Positions 13,761 to 26,555 are shown, counted from the stretch's first letter. The stretch is DNA of 64,000 nt from Eonycteris spelaea (GCA_003508835.1 PUFA01000162.1:2666001-2730000), one strand, 5' to 3'. A program made the numbers and translations. Notes: a model not told the origin generated them from the sequence alone.

Positions 13761-13844
13761 TCCCTGGAAATTGTCCTTCAGGTTTAACTAATGTCTTCAC
13801 AGTCTAAGAAAGGGCAATGTTTTCCTTGACTCATAGGATCTGTG

Positions 13845-14290
13845 GCTGGGTCTTAAAAACTGACAAAGGCAAATTAATAGGAGAAAGGCATAAACAACTT
13901 TAATATGTTTTGCATGGCACAGGAACTTTCACAAGGAAATGAAGACCTAAAGAAACATGGCTGAGTATTTTTATGCTAGGTTTGATGAAAAGAGCACAAT
14001 TGGGGAGGAATATTATAGGTTAAGGAAATTTAGCAAGACCTGTTTACCAAGATCCTTCTGGGCATCCCATTAACTTCAGAGATAAGAATGCTACTTTTGG
14101 GTATAGAGAGAAACCTCTCACATGAGGGTTTTATGACCCATTTCAGGGGAGATGGACAGGGGGAAGGTCACAGGGACCTTTCTGCTTCTGCTTTTTTTCA
14201 AACTTCTTTAGCTTAAAGAATTCAATATGTCAAGGTGACATATTTTGGGGTAGTATGTCTTAAACCCCATTAATCACATATAAACAGGAA
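13845..14290. repeat. LTR-like fragment, related in text to 7675-8170
   Basis: It contains 'AAGAATGCTACTTTTGGGTATAG', 'AAACCTCTCACATGAGGG' and 'GTCAAGGTGACATATTTTGG' in pieces, a combination I associate with an ERVL-type LTR in mammals. Name uncertain; no internal coding region. Confidence 0.45.
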
Positions 14291-14509
14291 AATTATTAAC
14301 TTCTATTTCCAAAAGGGTATAAGAATATTATTGAAAACCCTCACTTCTATCACTGCACTCACTCCTATTTCAAGTCAGTTTTGAAATTACAAAAGAATTT
14401 CTTTCATGTTTTAGGGACTATCATTTGATTATCTGCTTAGCTAAAATAGAAACTCTGAAATCACAAACCATTTTATTTTATTACATTATATTTTATTTTT
14501 ATTTATAAA

Positions 14510-15312
14510 TCAAATGGAACAAACATTTCTCCAAAGAAAATATACAAATAGCCAATAGGCAAATGAAAAGATACTGAACATCATTAGCTATCAAAGAAAT
14601 GCAAATCAAAATCACAAAGAGATACCGGTTCACACACAGTTATGTAATATAATAAAAAAAGAAATTAACGAGTGTTGACAAAGATGTGGAGAAACTGGAA
14701 CCCTCATTCATTGCTGTGAGAATGTAAAATGGTGCAGTTACTTTGGAATAGCCCAATGGTTTTCTAAAAGTGAACATAGAGTTATATAATGCAGTCCCAC
14801 TTCTAGGTATATATCCAAGAGAGATGAAACATATGGCCACACAAAACTTGCACACAAATAGTCATAGCAGCACTATTTATAATAGAGTGAAACAATATGA
14901 ATATCCATGAACTGGTGAATGGATAAGCAAAAGTGGTATATGCATATAGTACAATATTATTTGACATTAAAAAAGGAATGCTACAACATGGATAAATCTT
15001 AAAAACATGGCAACTAAAAGAAGCTAGTCACACACACACAAAAAGCATATTATATGATTCCATATATATGGAATATCCAGAATACTTATAAGACAGAAAA
15101 CAGATCAGTGGTTGCCTAAGGTTGAGCAGGGAAAAAATGAGAGTGGGGAGCAAGAGCTAATGAATAGAACTTCTTTTGGGGGTAATGAATATGAAATTTA
15201 AGGTGTGCTGATGGTGCACAACCCTGAATATACTAAAAACCATTGAGTCGCATAGTTAAAATGGGTAAATTTTCTGGTATGTAAATTATATATAATAAAA
15301 ATGTTAAAAAAT
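14510..15312 (+). mobile_element. 5'-truncated L1 (L1M class): ORF2 tail plus 3' UTR
   Basis: Plus-strand text follows the end of L1 ORF2 (AACATTTCTCCAAAGAAAAT, GATGTGGAGAAACTGGAACC, ATGGATAAGCAAAAGTGGTA) and passes into the typical 3' UTR ending in an AAAATGGGTAAATTTTCTGG block and an AATAAAAATG tail. Numerous stops break the ORF2 frame, so it is inactive. The opposite-strand 71-codon frame at 14640-14855 is a shadow of it. Confidence 0.88.
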
Positions 15313-15694
15313 AGGTCACAGGAAATGTAGGTCGCAGGATTGTTTAAATTAGATATTAACTAGAACTTTCCAGAAGAAAATACTCAGTTTTATAGATTTT
15401 TTATAATCTATTGTTATTCTGTATAAATATTTCCATTCTAAGCTGTTTTTTATTTTTATTTTTTTCTCTTTATTCTACCAAAGCCCAGATTTAGTATTTG
15501 GTTCTTGGGAAGAAAAAATAATATGTAAGGACAAAGGATTGATTTTATAAATCTTTAACTGTTGCCTAAAAATCACCTCTTTATAGACCTGTGATGAACT
15601 TTCTCAATGGACATGATGCCTGATGTTTCTCACATTCAGTCCTTAGCATGAAAACTGTTCTACCACCTTACTCTATTCTTCCTGAAGCAAAACG

Positions 15695-15895
15695 ATGTAA
15701 TGGGGAGAGGAAGGGGCTGGAAGTCAGACAAACTTAGGTTCCATGGTGCCTCTACCTCTTAATAAGCTATGGGACTCAGGGCAAACTAGTTAATTTCTCT
15801 GAGCATGTTTCTTCATATGGTGTTTAAACTTTAGTGAAATTAAATATGATGTATGTCAAGTGCCTAGCGTTTACTAGTTTCTTGATAAATGCTTT
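15695..15895 (+). repeat. MIR SINE
   Basis: The core order is intact: AAGTCAGACAAACTTAGGTTC, then a 'CTACCTCTTAATAAGCTATG' block, then 'GGCAAACTAGTTAATTTCTC', then a region ending with 'AAGTGCCTAGCG'. Confidence 0.75.
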
Positions 15896-15899
15896 TTAC

Positions 15900-17984
15900 A
15901 TTTTAACCATGACCCAAGCTTCCAGAAGAGGACATGAGACTTATAATCAAAAACTGAGTTAGTTCTGGAGCATGCAAAATACCCTTGCTACTACCACTTC
16001 CCTCTCTCAAAAACACATCTCTCTAGTCTTGTGGCTGATGTCTGAAATTCCACTATTATAGACTCCTTCCATCAAAATATTTGATCATTGTGTAAATAAA
16101 AATCCCAGTTAGTTTTTAAACAATTATATTTCATGTCTATATCAATGCAAAGAAATTTTTCTTCCTTTCCTTAACAAAAGAAAAGAAAAATCTTTTAATG
16201 GTATGGCAGATAAGACCCAAAAGATACACTGGGTGCCTAAAGATAAGCTGGAGAGGACACTACTTGCTTGGTGGTAGCCACAATCATGCATGTGGAGCAA
16301 GTCCATGGTTTAGGAGAGGTTAGTGAAAAAAATTGTAAGCTGTCTCCCCTTCGCCCTTTTTTCTTTCTCTCTCCCCCTGAAAGTAAATTTGTGCTGAAAC
16401 ACTACTTTCCAGCCATGGTAATTTACATGACTTTACCAGTGTTGGCCCTGACAGATCAGTTTCACAATCTCACCCTGGCTGGCCCTGATTGTGTCACTGG
16501 CCAGCTCATTCATCTCCCCCTCCTTCTGAGTAATCCTGGGTGAAAGGACTGAACAAGAGATGCAGAAAAGCCTTTTTTCTTCTCTCTTTCCCCAAGATAA
16601 TCCAACTCTGATTCCTCAGGAGGAACAGTTTTGGGGTACTGTTTACTATTGCTCAAGTTTCAACCATTTTACATATCCTAGCAGAGGCACGAACTAGGGA
16701 GAAAATTGCTAAAATGTGTTTATCTGAAAACAAAACAAAACAAAACAAAATTTTCATCAATCAACAATTCAATAAATCATCTCACTTCCAATTCACAAAA
16801 TATTTTCTAATTAAGCAAACTATCTTTCCCCTGTAGGCAAACGAAGCCCCAAATTAGGAATTAGAATATAAGTAGTCTAGTCTGAATACGTGTGAAAATG
16901 AGAGGTTCATATGATCCAAGGTCATCCTCACAGCCTCACAATGCTGCTGTGGTGTTACCATTTGTAAGGCCTTAATTTGAATTTTAATTGTTGTTTATTA
17001 GAAATGCTTTGAGTTAAATCACTTTAAACCAATGTAAACTTCTTTTTAAGGGGAAAAAAATTAATTTGCTTAATTTATAAATGTTGGTTAATTTGTATAC
17101 TCTATAATAATAGGTTCAGAGGTAAAGTTTAAAGGCACAAATTATAGTATTGAGTTTGATACCATTTCCAATAATTCTACTGAAAATAACAGAACAAAAG
17201 CTAGGCAGATACTTTCAACTGCTTTTGTTATATCCGTCTTTTCTTTCTGGTGCATAGAAATATTTAAACAAAGTTTAAAAAATATATAGCAGCAGAATTC
17301 TATTGAGGGTTTACTTCTCACTGAAGCACCATGCTACTTTCATGACTTTAAGATTTCTGTTGTCTAGACAATAAGTTTGGTGAGGTTAGGAAATATTTCT
17401 GGGTCATTTTTGACTGAAGAGACAGATTATGAGATATACGGATTGGAGAACAATTCATGTTTTATGACAGAATTTTTACAAAAGGTGGTATTTGTCCTAG
17501 AGAGTCACTGTTAGTCACAGTTTGGCTGAAACAATTTTTGGTGTATAATGTTTCTGATGATAATATGTAATAAATATAAATGTATTGTTTTAAATAAAAA
17601 GTTGACATGGCTCCCCTTCCACCTTTGAGGAAAAAAGTCACACATATAGACTAAATGTAAACTCAGATGACTTCCCAAAACAACAGAAGTTTCAACTATG
17701 GTATTTTATGTTATGTTTCCCATTAAGCCTAATATTCATTAAATTATCCGTGAAGGAACAGGATTTTTGTTTGCTTGGTTTTCAAAATGGCTTTTAAGAG
17801 AGGGGTTGTCTCCTTTATTTACCTCAGACTAGATTGAGATTTTTGCCAATTCTTGACCTCCTGTGCCAATGGAGGGGAAGCCATTTGGGTAAATTAAAAA
17901 TCCCATCTATTTGTCGTTAATATTAATTGTTAAGGTGCTTTAAAAAGATTTTTTTTTTCCTCTTGGAATTAGTTTTTAAGCTGT
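15900..17984. other. Gene-free stretch
   Basis: AT-rich sequence with no reading frame beyond 91 codons and no RNA gene. A short CAAAA repeat lies at about 16730-16750. A 91-codon frame at 16268-16543 has no recognisable domain or codon signal. Confidence 0.6.
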
Positions 17985-18128
17985 ACTTCTCATACTTTTA
18001 CTTGCATGTGAATCTCCTGGGGACCTTATTAAAATGTATATTCTGATAGGGCAGATCTGGGGGCGGCTCAGATTCTGCATTTCTAACAATAGGCTTCCCA
18101 CGATGCTGATACTGATAGTCTAAGGACT
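17985..18128 (+). mobile_element. MER5A-like hAT relic
   Basis: CTTCTCATACTTTTACTTGC followed by GAATCTCCTGGGGACCTT, GATTCTGCATTTCTAACAA and a 'GATGCTGATACTGATAGTC' end matches MER5A order, slightly truncated at the right edge. Confidence 0.7.
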
Positions 18129-18700
18129 CTATTTGAATTAGCAAGAGTTTAAAGCATATCCTTGAGCTGAAAGAAGGAGGGAGAAGGTAGGAGGAGGACT
18201 AAGATGGAGTATGTGAGTGACTTTCCTGGGTAATCCCTGTAGAGATGGAAGGGGAACAGCTATGAAAGTACCAACCTTCAAGTGAAGTTTCCTCAAGGAT
18301 TTTTCCATTATCTGAAAAATTTCAGAGGACATTGAAGGTTTTGAAATAATGCTTTGTTTATGATTTCTCGTTTCAAAATTCCTTTAAAATGGAACAGGTT
18401 TTGATACAAAGTAATTTAAGTACTTAATTCTAGATTTTAAAGATTTTTAAAGTATTTTTTCAATTATCTTGCCCCCACAAAATTTAAAACATTTTTAGCC
18501 CCTCAAATTTTATCAAATCTTTTCAAAATATTCAAGTTTTTATAGAAATAACTTTTTCACACTCATTTTTACAATATCTATCACTATATATATTAGAAAA
18601 GTTAGTATAATTGGTAAGTTGATTTACTATCACAGTTTACATGATGAATATATATTCAGTATGGTTTTCTTAGAAATAACTATTTTTGCAGTCATTCCAT

Positions 18701-18702
18701 AC

Positions 18703-18740
<38 letters not shown>
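18701..18740. repeat. (AT)n(AC)n compound microsatellite
   Basis: An AT run passes directly into a CA run. Confidence 0.95.
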
Positions 18741-21700
18741 TATTTATATCTCTACACCTATGGCTATGCCAATATCTATGTATTAAGTAATAAGTGAAAC
18801 TAACATAAATTTAGGAACAAGAACAATTGACATGATAAACGTAATATGGACATAATAAAGAGTAACTCATTAATGGCAATGATTGAGTTTGCCTTGTACA
18901 TATAACATACTTTGCAAAGGACTGGAGAGCATGGATTAATGTTTAAGTGGTGCTCAAGTAAGAGAGCTACTTTAAATAGCAAACAAAACAAGAGATGAGA
19001 TAAATGGGGATACATTTTATTTACTTTTTGCTTTTTCCTTAAAATATCACTTATGAATTTTAATGGGTATATGAGTAACCACATAAACGTATAAATTGCA
19101 AAACATTTTTGGTATATGAGGATACCATTTTAAACACCTCTCCCAGTAAGGGTTATATATGTTAAAACCTGAGTAAAGAAAAGCAACTAGCCTATCAAAG
19201 CCTGGGAAAAGAGTGGGGTAAGAGCAAAGGAAATTGCCCCAGACAATGCTCAGAGATGACAATGAGTGTGTCAAATTCAAGGAAATGGAGCTAGGTCTAA
19301 GGTAGCTCTAGCAGGAGATGTGAGTTGATGTAGGGAAGATATAAATTACTTAGGGCTTTAGAGGATATGGTAAAGATATGGAATTTTATTCTAAGAGAAA
19401 TGTAAATCATGAGCAGTTTTACACAAAGGAATGCCAAGATCTGATTAAGGTTTTTGTTGTTTTTGAATTAGCATGTTTCCTATGTATAAATTACATGCCA
19501 AATTTTAAAAATTAGTTAATAACAAAAATAATTAAAAACTCCGTTCTATTATGTATACTAAACATGTCCATTCTAAAGCTATTAGCGTTTAATATTACTT
19601 ATATATGACGTTTCTCATTTTGTAAATTATTGAATTGAAAGATGTTAATATTTTGGCTTAATATTTATTAAAATATATAGATTTGTGGGAGAAATTACTC
19701 ATTGGATTAGTGAACCGGGATATTCCTTTGCACAGTATAACACATAAATAAAAAACATGCCATACCTTTTGCTTTTGTTTTTGTCTGTTCTGGGTTTTAG
19801 TTGGTTGGTTGAATTTGTAGAAATATACTGCTGAACCAGTTACTCGGTCGTTTTTCTAGTTCACATTTGTCAAATTAGACGCGAAAAATTTAATTGAACC
19901 TAATAGCTTTGTTTTCATATAGAGTAAAAGTAGTTGTAAACTCAAGTTATTACAAGGACTGGCAAGTAATTGTGTGAATTAAACCTAATATAAAACAGGG
20001 AGAGGCTGAGCGTGTGGCCATATTGGAGAATATATGCTGCACCTAAATGCAATCAGATTCAAAATTTTTGAAAACCTGGGCCTCCTCAAACAAATATCTA
20101 CAGGCTTGTTTGGCCCACAGATTTGGGTCTGTGGTCCAAAGATATTTAAAGTTTCTACAGGACAAAACTTGACAAAATTGACCTGGCGGTGGGGTGGGGG
20201 AGATTATGTAATTCTAGAGATTTCTCAACAATGTCATTTCTCAGCTTTTTAAAATAGATGAGGGTCTTTTTCTCTGCTTAGTAAGTGTGGAAAAATGTAG
20301 TCATTTTGGATTGAGGCTATCTAAAGATAGGAAATATATTCTATTAATAGGCTGTGGTCATGTTTACACTTTTAGTCTTCATTTATGTTGCTGTTATTTA
20401 ATATCTGAACAAGGGTGATATTTGGGATATAGAATATGATTTTGTGCATGTTAATGCACCAGCCCTATATAGTCCTTTCCATCATATGATAAATTCAAAC
20501 ATATAATTTTAATGGGTCTCATGCTATGAATGTTATTCAAGTGAACCTTTAAGGAAATTGGCCACTGAGTCATAGCAGATGTATTTTTTTCTGTGTAACG
20601 TTCAGGGATAAATGCATAGATTCTTAAATAGGTACAGGTTGCTTCATATTCAGGCAGCTCGGTGTGGCAGTGGAATCGAAGGCCGACAGGTATATTGAAA
20701 TGGCCTACAAATTTTTGCAGTAAATTATTAAAGAAATTAGTAATGTAGTAAGGCAGAATTCTAAAAAAGGTAATTAAAGAAAATAATTTGGGGAGAATTG
20801 CTGGTTTTATTTCTTGATGTCCAACACATCATTCATTCTACTTTTGTGACAAAAATTAAGTAATCAAGCAGATATGATTTTTTTAATGACCAATGTTTTT
20901 AAATGACCACTTTGAATATATGATATTGATTTCAAATGTCTGAAGATTTTATACATACTGAACGATATAAAATTGATTATGGTTGAGAATGTGGTGTATT
21001 CTAACTCCTTAATCATACTTACCTTCCTTTGGGATCTAAATCAACTACTCGTTATAGAGAGTTGTCATTAATTAAAATATCATTTCTTTCTTTAGGTAAC
21101 TTCTTTATTTAAGCACCAGGTAGGATATTTTGACACTGCTACTTCAATTTCACTTTTGATACAATACATGCCCTTCATTGACATAAATTATATTCCTTGC
21201 TAGAAAAAATATCAAGAAGAAAATTGCTAGTTAACATCGCATGAGAAAGGTAATTAGTAATATAAATATTTGTGAAGCTAAATTTTCAACCAAAGGAATA
21301 ACTTTTGTTTCAGGATGCAAATTAAAATGCTTAGAAATCTGATTAAGATCTAAAATAAACATATGTATGAACTATATCAGTATATTGTGTCACATACCAA
21401 TATCATATATACTATTAATATTAATATTAAAGCTATTTTAAATGTTAATTTCCTTAAAATGAATAATTTTTGATCATAGAGCAATCTTGATAAGAGACTG
21501 GTGAGAAAAGCAAGCTCAAACAGAAGTCTGTCTAGAGATTAGCTGACAATATAAAGCAATGAGAGGCTGACATATTCTTTTGTGAGAAGACTGTGAGATG
21601 TAACTGATAATTCAGTTTCTCTGCCACAGCAGGCTGTTACACATAATTATCCTTAGACCTCATCAGACCTAAGAAAAAGGCCTGACAAGCAATAGGAAAT

Positions 21701-24281
21701 TAGGTTCCCTGTGCTTAATGTCCCATCACAGCATGAAAAAACAAAAGCTTTGGAAGCTGTGATTAAGGTTTTTTTCCCCGGCTTTTCTACCATCAGATTT
21801 CTGAAAAGTGTTGTTGAAAAGTCATACTTGATCCCACTTGGATTAACCTATATTCACCTAAAATTTACATTGGCTATTTTATGAAATACTCCAAAATCAG
21901 AAGCCCTAGAATAGGGACAACAGCAGACATTAAAACACATTTTGGTGTTAAATCAGAAACATGAGAGGAAGTACTAATGGGTGAGTACTGATTAAAATTG
22001 ATCATTTCATATTCTCAAAGAACATGTATTGCCCAAGAATAAGCACTCAAGAAGTATTTGCAAATCAGTGTTTCACTCACTGTCTTCAGCTATGGTTATG
22101 AATGAATTTGTGATTTGCAGTCTATCATTTAGGAAAATGCAGAATGCCAGAGGTTGTAACCAAACATTATGTAGTAAAACACATAAGATTCTGATTGTAG
22201 CAGACACATATTGCTTGCATTTTTAACTATCAAAATGAAATAAGGCTCTATACTCTTTACATCAATATTGGGACAGTCAGATTGTGAACTGGAAGAAAGA
22301 CCTTAATTTTATTAGGTTTATTAGAGTAAAGATGACTTGGAACGTGTGGGCTCTAAATGCTTTTGGGGGAAACTTATGTGCTCTTAATGGGACTTTTATC
22401 TCTCCCCCACTAAGAACCTGATAGAATGTGTTGTCCTTCCTTTCCACCTGTGATTTTTGTTGCAACAAATAACAGAAATAAGACAGTCTGTGTTGAGTTC
22501 TTGGTCTATTAGAAGTGGGAAGCGGGGGTACAGGGTAAAAGTAAATACAGTGCATTGCTATAAAGAAGTGCTGTCAGTAATGAAAACACCTAGAAGCTGA
22601 CCCTGGGATACAGAGGAGAGTTCTTTAACAAAAGGAAGCTTAATATCTGAGTATCCACCAAGATGTTGCTACTGATACCAACCATAAGAATAACACATCT
22701 TTATAATTATTTCAATTGTGGAACTATATAAATAATGACTATAAGAAAGGGATTCCCACCCATTCCTGCTATTTCTTTACTTTTGTCTTTAAAAAAAAAA
22801 AAAAGTATTCAGGCCCTGTTGATCTCTCAAGAGTAGATCACATGAATAATGCATTCATTAAAAGTAAATATATCAGAAACTAAATTGAGACTTAATTGTA
22901 CATTCTTTTTATTAAGTCTGCATTAAACAATGCAAAGATTTACTACAACAAAGAGCATAACATTTAATAGTTTTCATTTAGAGTCATTCAGTGAAAGCTT
23001 TGGAATAAAGCAACTATAATTTCAAAGTAATGAAACCAACTCTGCGAATAAGTAAAATCCAAACTATCATATATGTAAAGAAGTTATAACAGAGTTATCC
23101 CCTGTAACACAGGGGAAGCATATAAAAACATGGGAAAATTAACAGTATGAATAGCAATAAAAACAGGAGTAAAACTGGTAGCCAGAAACAGTGTAGAGAT
23201 GACTACTTGTAAAAATAGAGTGAATTACCCATTTAAAATGTAAAAACTTTGGAAGGGGAAAATAATCCGATTTCCAAGTCTCAGCTCTCCCTCGTATCAA
23301 ATGACATTTTTTCTCTGTAACTAGCCGTTAGTTCTCCTTCTCCAGAATAAGATCACCTGGTTATTTAGGTGTTTATGTTGTTAATTACTAATGTTCTGAC
23401 ATAAATTTTCACATTCCACATTCTCATGGCTTAAAAACAGATTAGGTAGTAGCTCTAAAGGAAATGTGATAAGTTTCATCTTTCTACTCATTTTTGACTA
23501 TGTCTCAGTGGTATGTATATTTAGACTAAATGGCTTTATTACTACTTATAAAAAGTAATGAGTAAACCAACTGTGCAGAGAACTTAGGCTACAAGGATCT
23601 CTCAACCTACCTGTGCCTCAATTAATCTAATAAAATGGTGATAGACAAATGGATTTTGAAATGAGAAAGCTAAAAGACACGTTAAATGTTGCTGAGACTA
23701 AAATTTTTTTTAACTCCTGATTCTGGTTGACCAGAATGGGTATTATCTGTATATAGACACTAGTTGCCAAGCAGAGCTCTATTCCATGAAGCTCTTTGCT
23801 GTTTATGAAAAAGCCCAATGCTGTGTATACTTCATCCAGATAAACTGGTCCCTAGACACTGACTTTAGGGAAGGATGTAAGGGAATAACTCAGATTCAGA
23901 TTTGGGGCTTAAAGACTACTAAGAAACAGGAAGGTACTGAAAAGATAGCAATACTGAGTCTCATCAAAGCAGACTTTAGTACCTGGTTGATCCTAGAACT
24001 GTCCCAGCAAAATCATGTTCAGGGCCAGGCCAGAATATTGCTGGTCTCTGAAGGGTGAGATAAATGAAACATCACACCAGATGCATTCCTTGATTTTTCA
24101 GGTAGTATAGCCTTAGAAAAAACAATTCCAATACCACAAGCGTACACTTATCCTGCTAGCTCTAACATTTCAAAATAATTCCAAAGCACTTAAAATGCAG
24201 CATTCTACTGCCCTCAAAACAGGATTTTGTATTTTAAAGACTTACCAAAAATATATATCTTATAATTTTGAGGTAAACTTC
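18741..24281. other. Gene-free stretch with few recognisable repeats
   Basis: No coding frame beyond 92 codons and no domain. A decayed ancient-repeat fragment may lie at about 19240-19450. The interval 21470-21790 lacks repeat features and could be a conserved non-coding element. Poly-A run of 14 at 22791-22804. Possible distal poly(A) signals for CSTF2T (minus-strand AATAAA) occur near 22908 and 23536. Confidence 0.5.
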
Positions 24282-24769
24282 TTTATTTTCTTACACAACC
24301 AAAACTCTTAAACTATCTTGGTACATTACCATTTAACAGGTCATCTTTTAGTCTTTATGTGCAGTTTCACATCATTTTACTCAATATTTTTAAAAAATGT
24401 AGTTAACATACTGTAGACACTTTTAATATTGCTACGTATTCTTTGTAATCTTATTTGGTATAATGCAATCATTTTCAGAGTTATTTTGTGTGTATTTACA
24501 GTGAATTAAAGTGAACAGACCCACTCCCTCCTCCCTCTGGTTCCACCCCGCCCCCCACTCCCCACATTAAAAACAAAAAGGGAAACAGAAAAAAAAAAAA
24601 AAAAAGACAAGAAGAAGAAAGAGGTTAGGTTCTGGCAGGAGGAAAACCCTAGTTATTCAAGTGTGAGGATGCAGAACTCAGTTTTTTACACCCGTTCTCT
24701 ATGCTACAAAACACACAAACAACAATAAAAAACTTTCTGAGATTACTGCCAACTATTTTCTAAAACATT
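24282..24769 (-). other. CSTF2T: Probable CSTF2T 3' UTR (proximal part) with candidate poly(A) signal
   Basis: Immediately downstream of the CSTF2T stop on the minus strand. It contains a U-rich tract (plus-strand A run at about 24589-24605), a G/C-rich patch around 24535-24565 and a minus-strand AATAAA at 24282-24287. The true 3' end is unknown: further AATAAA hexamers lie downstream near 23536 and 22908, so the UTR could be longer. Confidence 0.5.
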
Positions 24770-26555
24770 TCAAGAAGCTCCAGTAGATTTCTGGATTTGT
24801 TCCTTCAAAATCAGAATACTCTGCCTTTGCTCAGGAGGCAACATGGCAATTTGATCTGCAGTCAGTTGAAGAACCTGCATGATCAAAGCTGCCTTTTCTT
24901 GATCCTGTGGAGTTACTTGGCTCTGCCCAGGACTAAAACTGCTAGGCTGGCCTCCACCTTGCTTCCAGCTCCCTGTATACCTGTTCCTTGTATGCCTGCC
25001 CCCTGCATGCCCACTCCTTGTATGCCTGCCCCCTGCATGCCTGCTCCCTGCATGCCAGCTCCAGAATTTCCGACACCTGAAATGCTTGGGACCTGCCTGG
25101 GTCCCTGAGGACCACCTGCCCCCATATTAATGGGACCAGGACCCTGGATTCCACTGGTCATAGGGCCTCTCGAACTGGGGCCAGCACCCCGTATTTCCAT
25201 GCCTCTTGCATCCATGCCTCTTGCTTCCATTCCTCTGGTTTCCATTGCACAGGTCTCCATTCCTCTTCTCTCCATCACTCGTGTCTCTAAGACCTCAGTT
25301 TCCATGGCTCGGGTCTCCATTCCTCGAGAATCTCTACCTCTAGCATCCATAGGTAGACCTCTTTGATCCATCATGGGTCCTCTGGGCTCTCCAATTAGCA
25401 GTCTCGGATCAGCTAATGGGCCTCCCCTCATCTCATGTGAGGAAGGGCCACGGCTGTCATGACCAGGGGCATGGTGCATGGGGGACCCTGATGTGGTGGC
25501 CCAAGATAGCCTCTGGGTTCCACTTCTCCGGTGACTGAAAGCAAAGTCCCTCCACGTGGGTCATTTGGTGCATCTCCTAACAGTCCTCGAGGAGGTATGC
25601 CACCAGCAGTCATGGGTCCACGAGGCATAGGAGCTCTAGGATCCGACATCTGCACCTGTCCCCGCTCTAAAGGCACTGGACCAACCCCTGGCATTCCAAC
25701 TTGGGGCTGCATTGCTCCACCAGGAGTCAACGAACCAGGACCAGATCCAGGAACCGCAGATGGTATTGGCCCTGGGGCTGGAATTCCACCCTGGATAGGG
25801 GTCTGCATCAGAGGAGGAATGTCTTTCACAGGCCTTCTAGCCAAATGCTGAGGCTGAGGAGCTGGAGGATTCTGCTGGTTCAGCAAAACATTAGGTCCTT
25901 GGCAGAGACCAGGGCCAGAGACGGGGCCAGAGACAGGCTGAGATTTGCCTGGGATCAGTGGTGTGACATGTATCTTGCGATGCAAAATTTTCAGAGCAAT
26001 CTCTGGATCCATGATTCTCATCACTACTTGTGCCTGCAACAGCGCATAAGCCAGCTGAGGGTTTTGAAGTAACATGTTTCGAGCTTCCTGGTGGCTGTTT
26101 TGAACACAGAGCTTCATCTGCTTCATCAGCTCAAACATCTGCTCCGGGGGCAGACTAGCGACTGCTCTGGTAATTGATTCAGGGGCATCTTCTGGATCGA
26201 TGGGGTCCCCATAGGGTGAGTCAATGATGGGCGCTGCAGGCCCTAAACTCTTTAATTCCTCCTTGTTCTTTTCACTGGCAGCATTGTCCACCCGCAGCGC
26301 TCTGCCGCTGAACTCCCGCCCATTCAGGTTCCGCATGGCACTAAGTGCGGTCTCCTGGTCTTGGTACTCGCAGAAGCCATAACCCTTGGGTTTTCCCGTC
26401 TCTCTATCGTATACCAGCCGGAAACTGACAACAGAACCAACCTCCGAAAAAATGTCCTTTAACTGCTCCTCAGTTGCCTCATACGGAATGTTCCCCACGA
26501 ACACGGAACGCAGTGATCGATCCATTGCCGGGTCTCTCACCGCCAAACTCGACAT
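24770..26555 (-). CDS. CSTF2T: Cleavage stimulation factor subunit 2 tau variant (tau-CstF-64), interrupted by two frameshifts
   Basis: Intronless retrogene of CSTF2. The protein is the RNA-binding subunit of cleavage stimulation factor: it binds the U/GU-rich element downstream of poly(A) sites in the nucleus and is prominent in male germ cells. Visible in order: N-terminal RRM (about residues 18-93) with RNP2 VFVGNI (18-23) and RNP1 KGYGFCEY (57-64); the hinge that binds CstF-77/symplekin (about 105-200); a Pro/Gly-rich region; nine MExRx-type pentapeptides; Gxx(M/I)Q repeats; and a C-terminal helical domain ending QKSTGAS. The start is the MSSLAVRDP methionine at 26555; an in-frame ATG at 26648 gives an extension unlike the family. 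Two single-base losses shift the frame: in a run of five G (plus strand) at 25480-25484, and near 24964-24966. Repaired length would be about 595 residues, close to human tau-CstF-64 (616). It is either an assembly error or a young pseudogene. Confidence 0.93.
24973..25062 (-). repeat. 15-bp coding minisatellite in CSTF2T (Gxx(M/I)Q pentapeptides)
   Basis: Six tandem 15-bp units encode GAGMQ, GAGMQ, GAGIQ, GVGMQ, GAGIQ and GTGIQ. The second frameshift of the gene lies just downstream of this array, where slippage or alignment error is plausible. Confidence 0.9.
25186..25320 (-). repeat. MExRx pentapeptide repeats of CSTF2T (nine units)
   Basis: Units read METRA, METEV, LETRV, MERRG, METCA, METRG, MEARG, MDARG, MEIRG. 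They correspond to the MEARA-type repeats of CstF-64, which are diverged in the tau form. Found in the second frame, between the two frameshifts. Confidence 0.93.

Noticed and set aside
15720..15780. Similarity to the mir-605 hairpin, a microRNA hosted by PRKG1 in primates
   Set aside because: The GGTTCCATGGTGCC text is part of a MIR element and the complementary hairpin arm is missing.
25130..26072. Plus-strand frames of 78, 106 and 123 codons over the CSTF2T locus
   Set aside because: Antisense shadows of the GC-rich, repetitive CSTF2T coding region.
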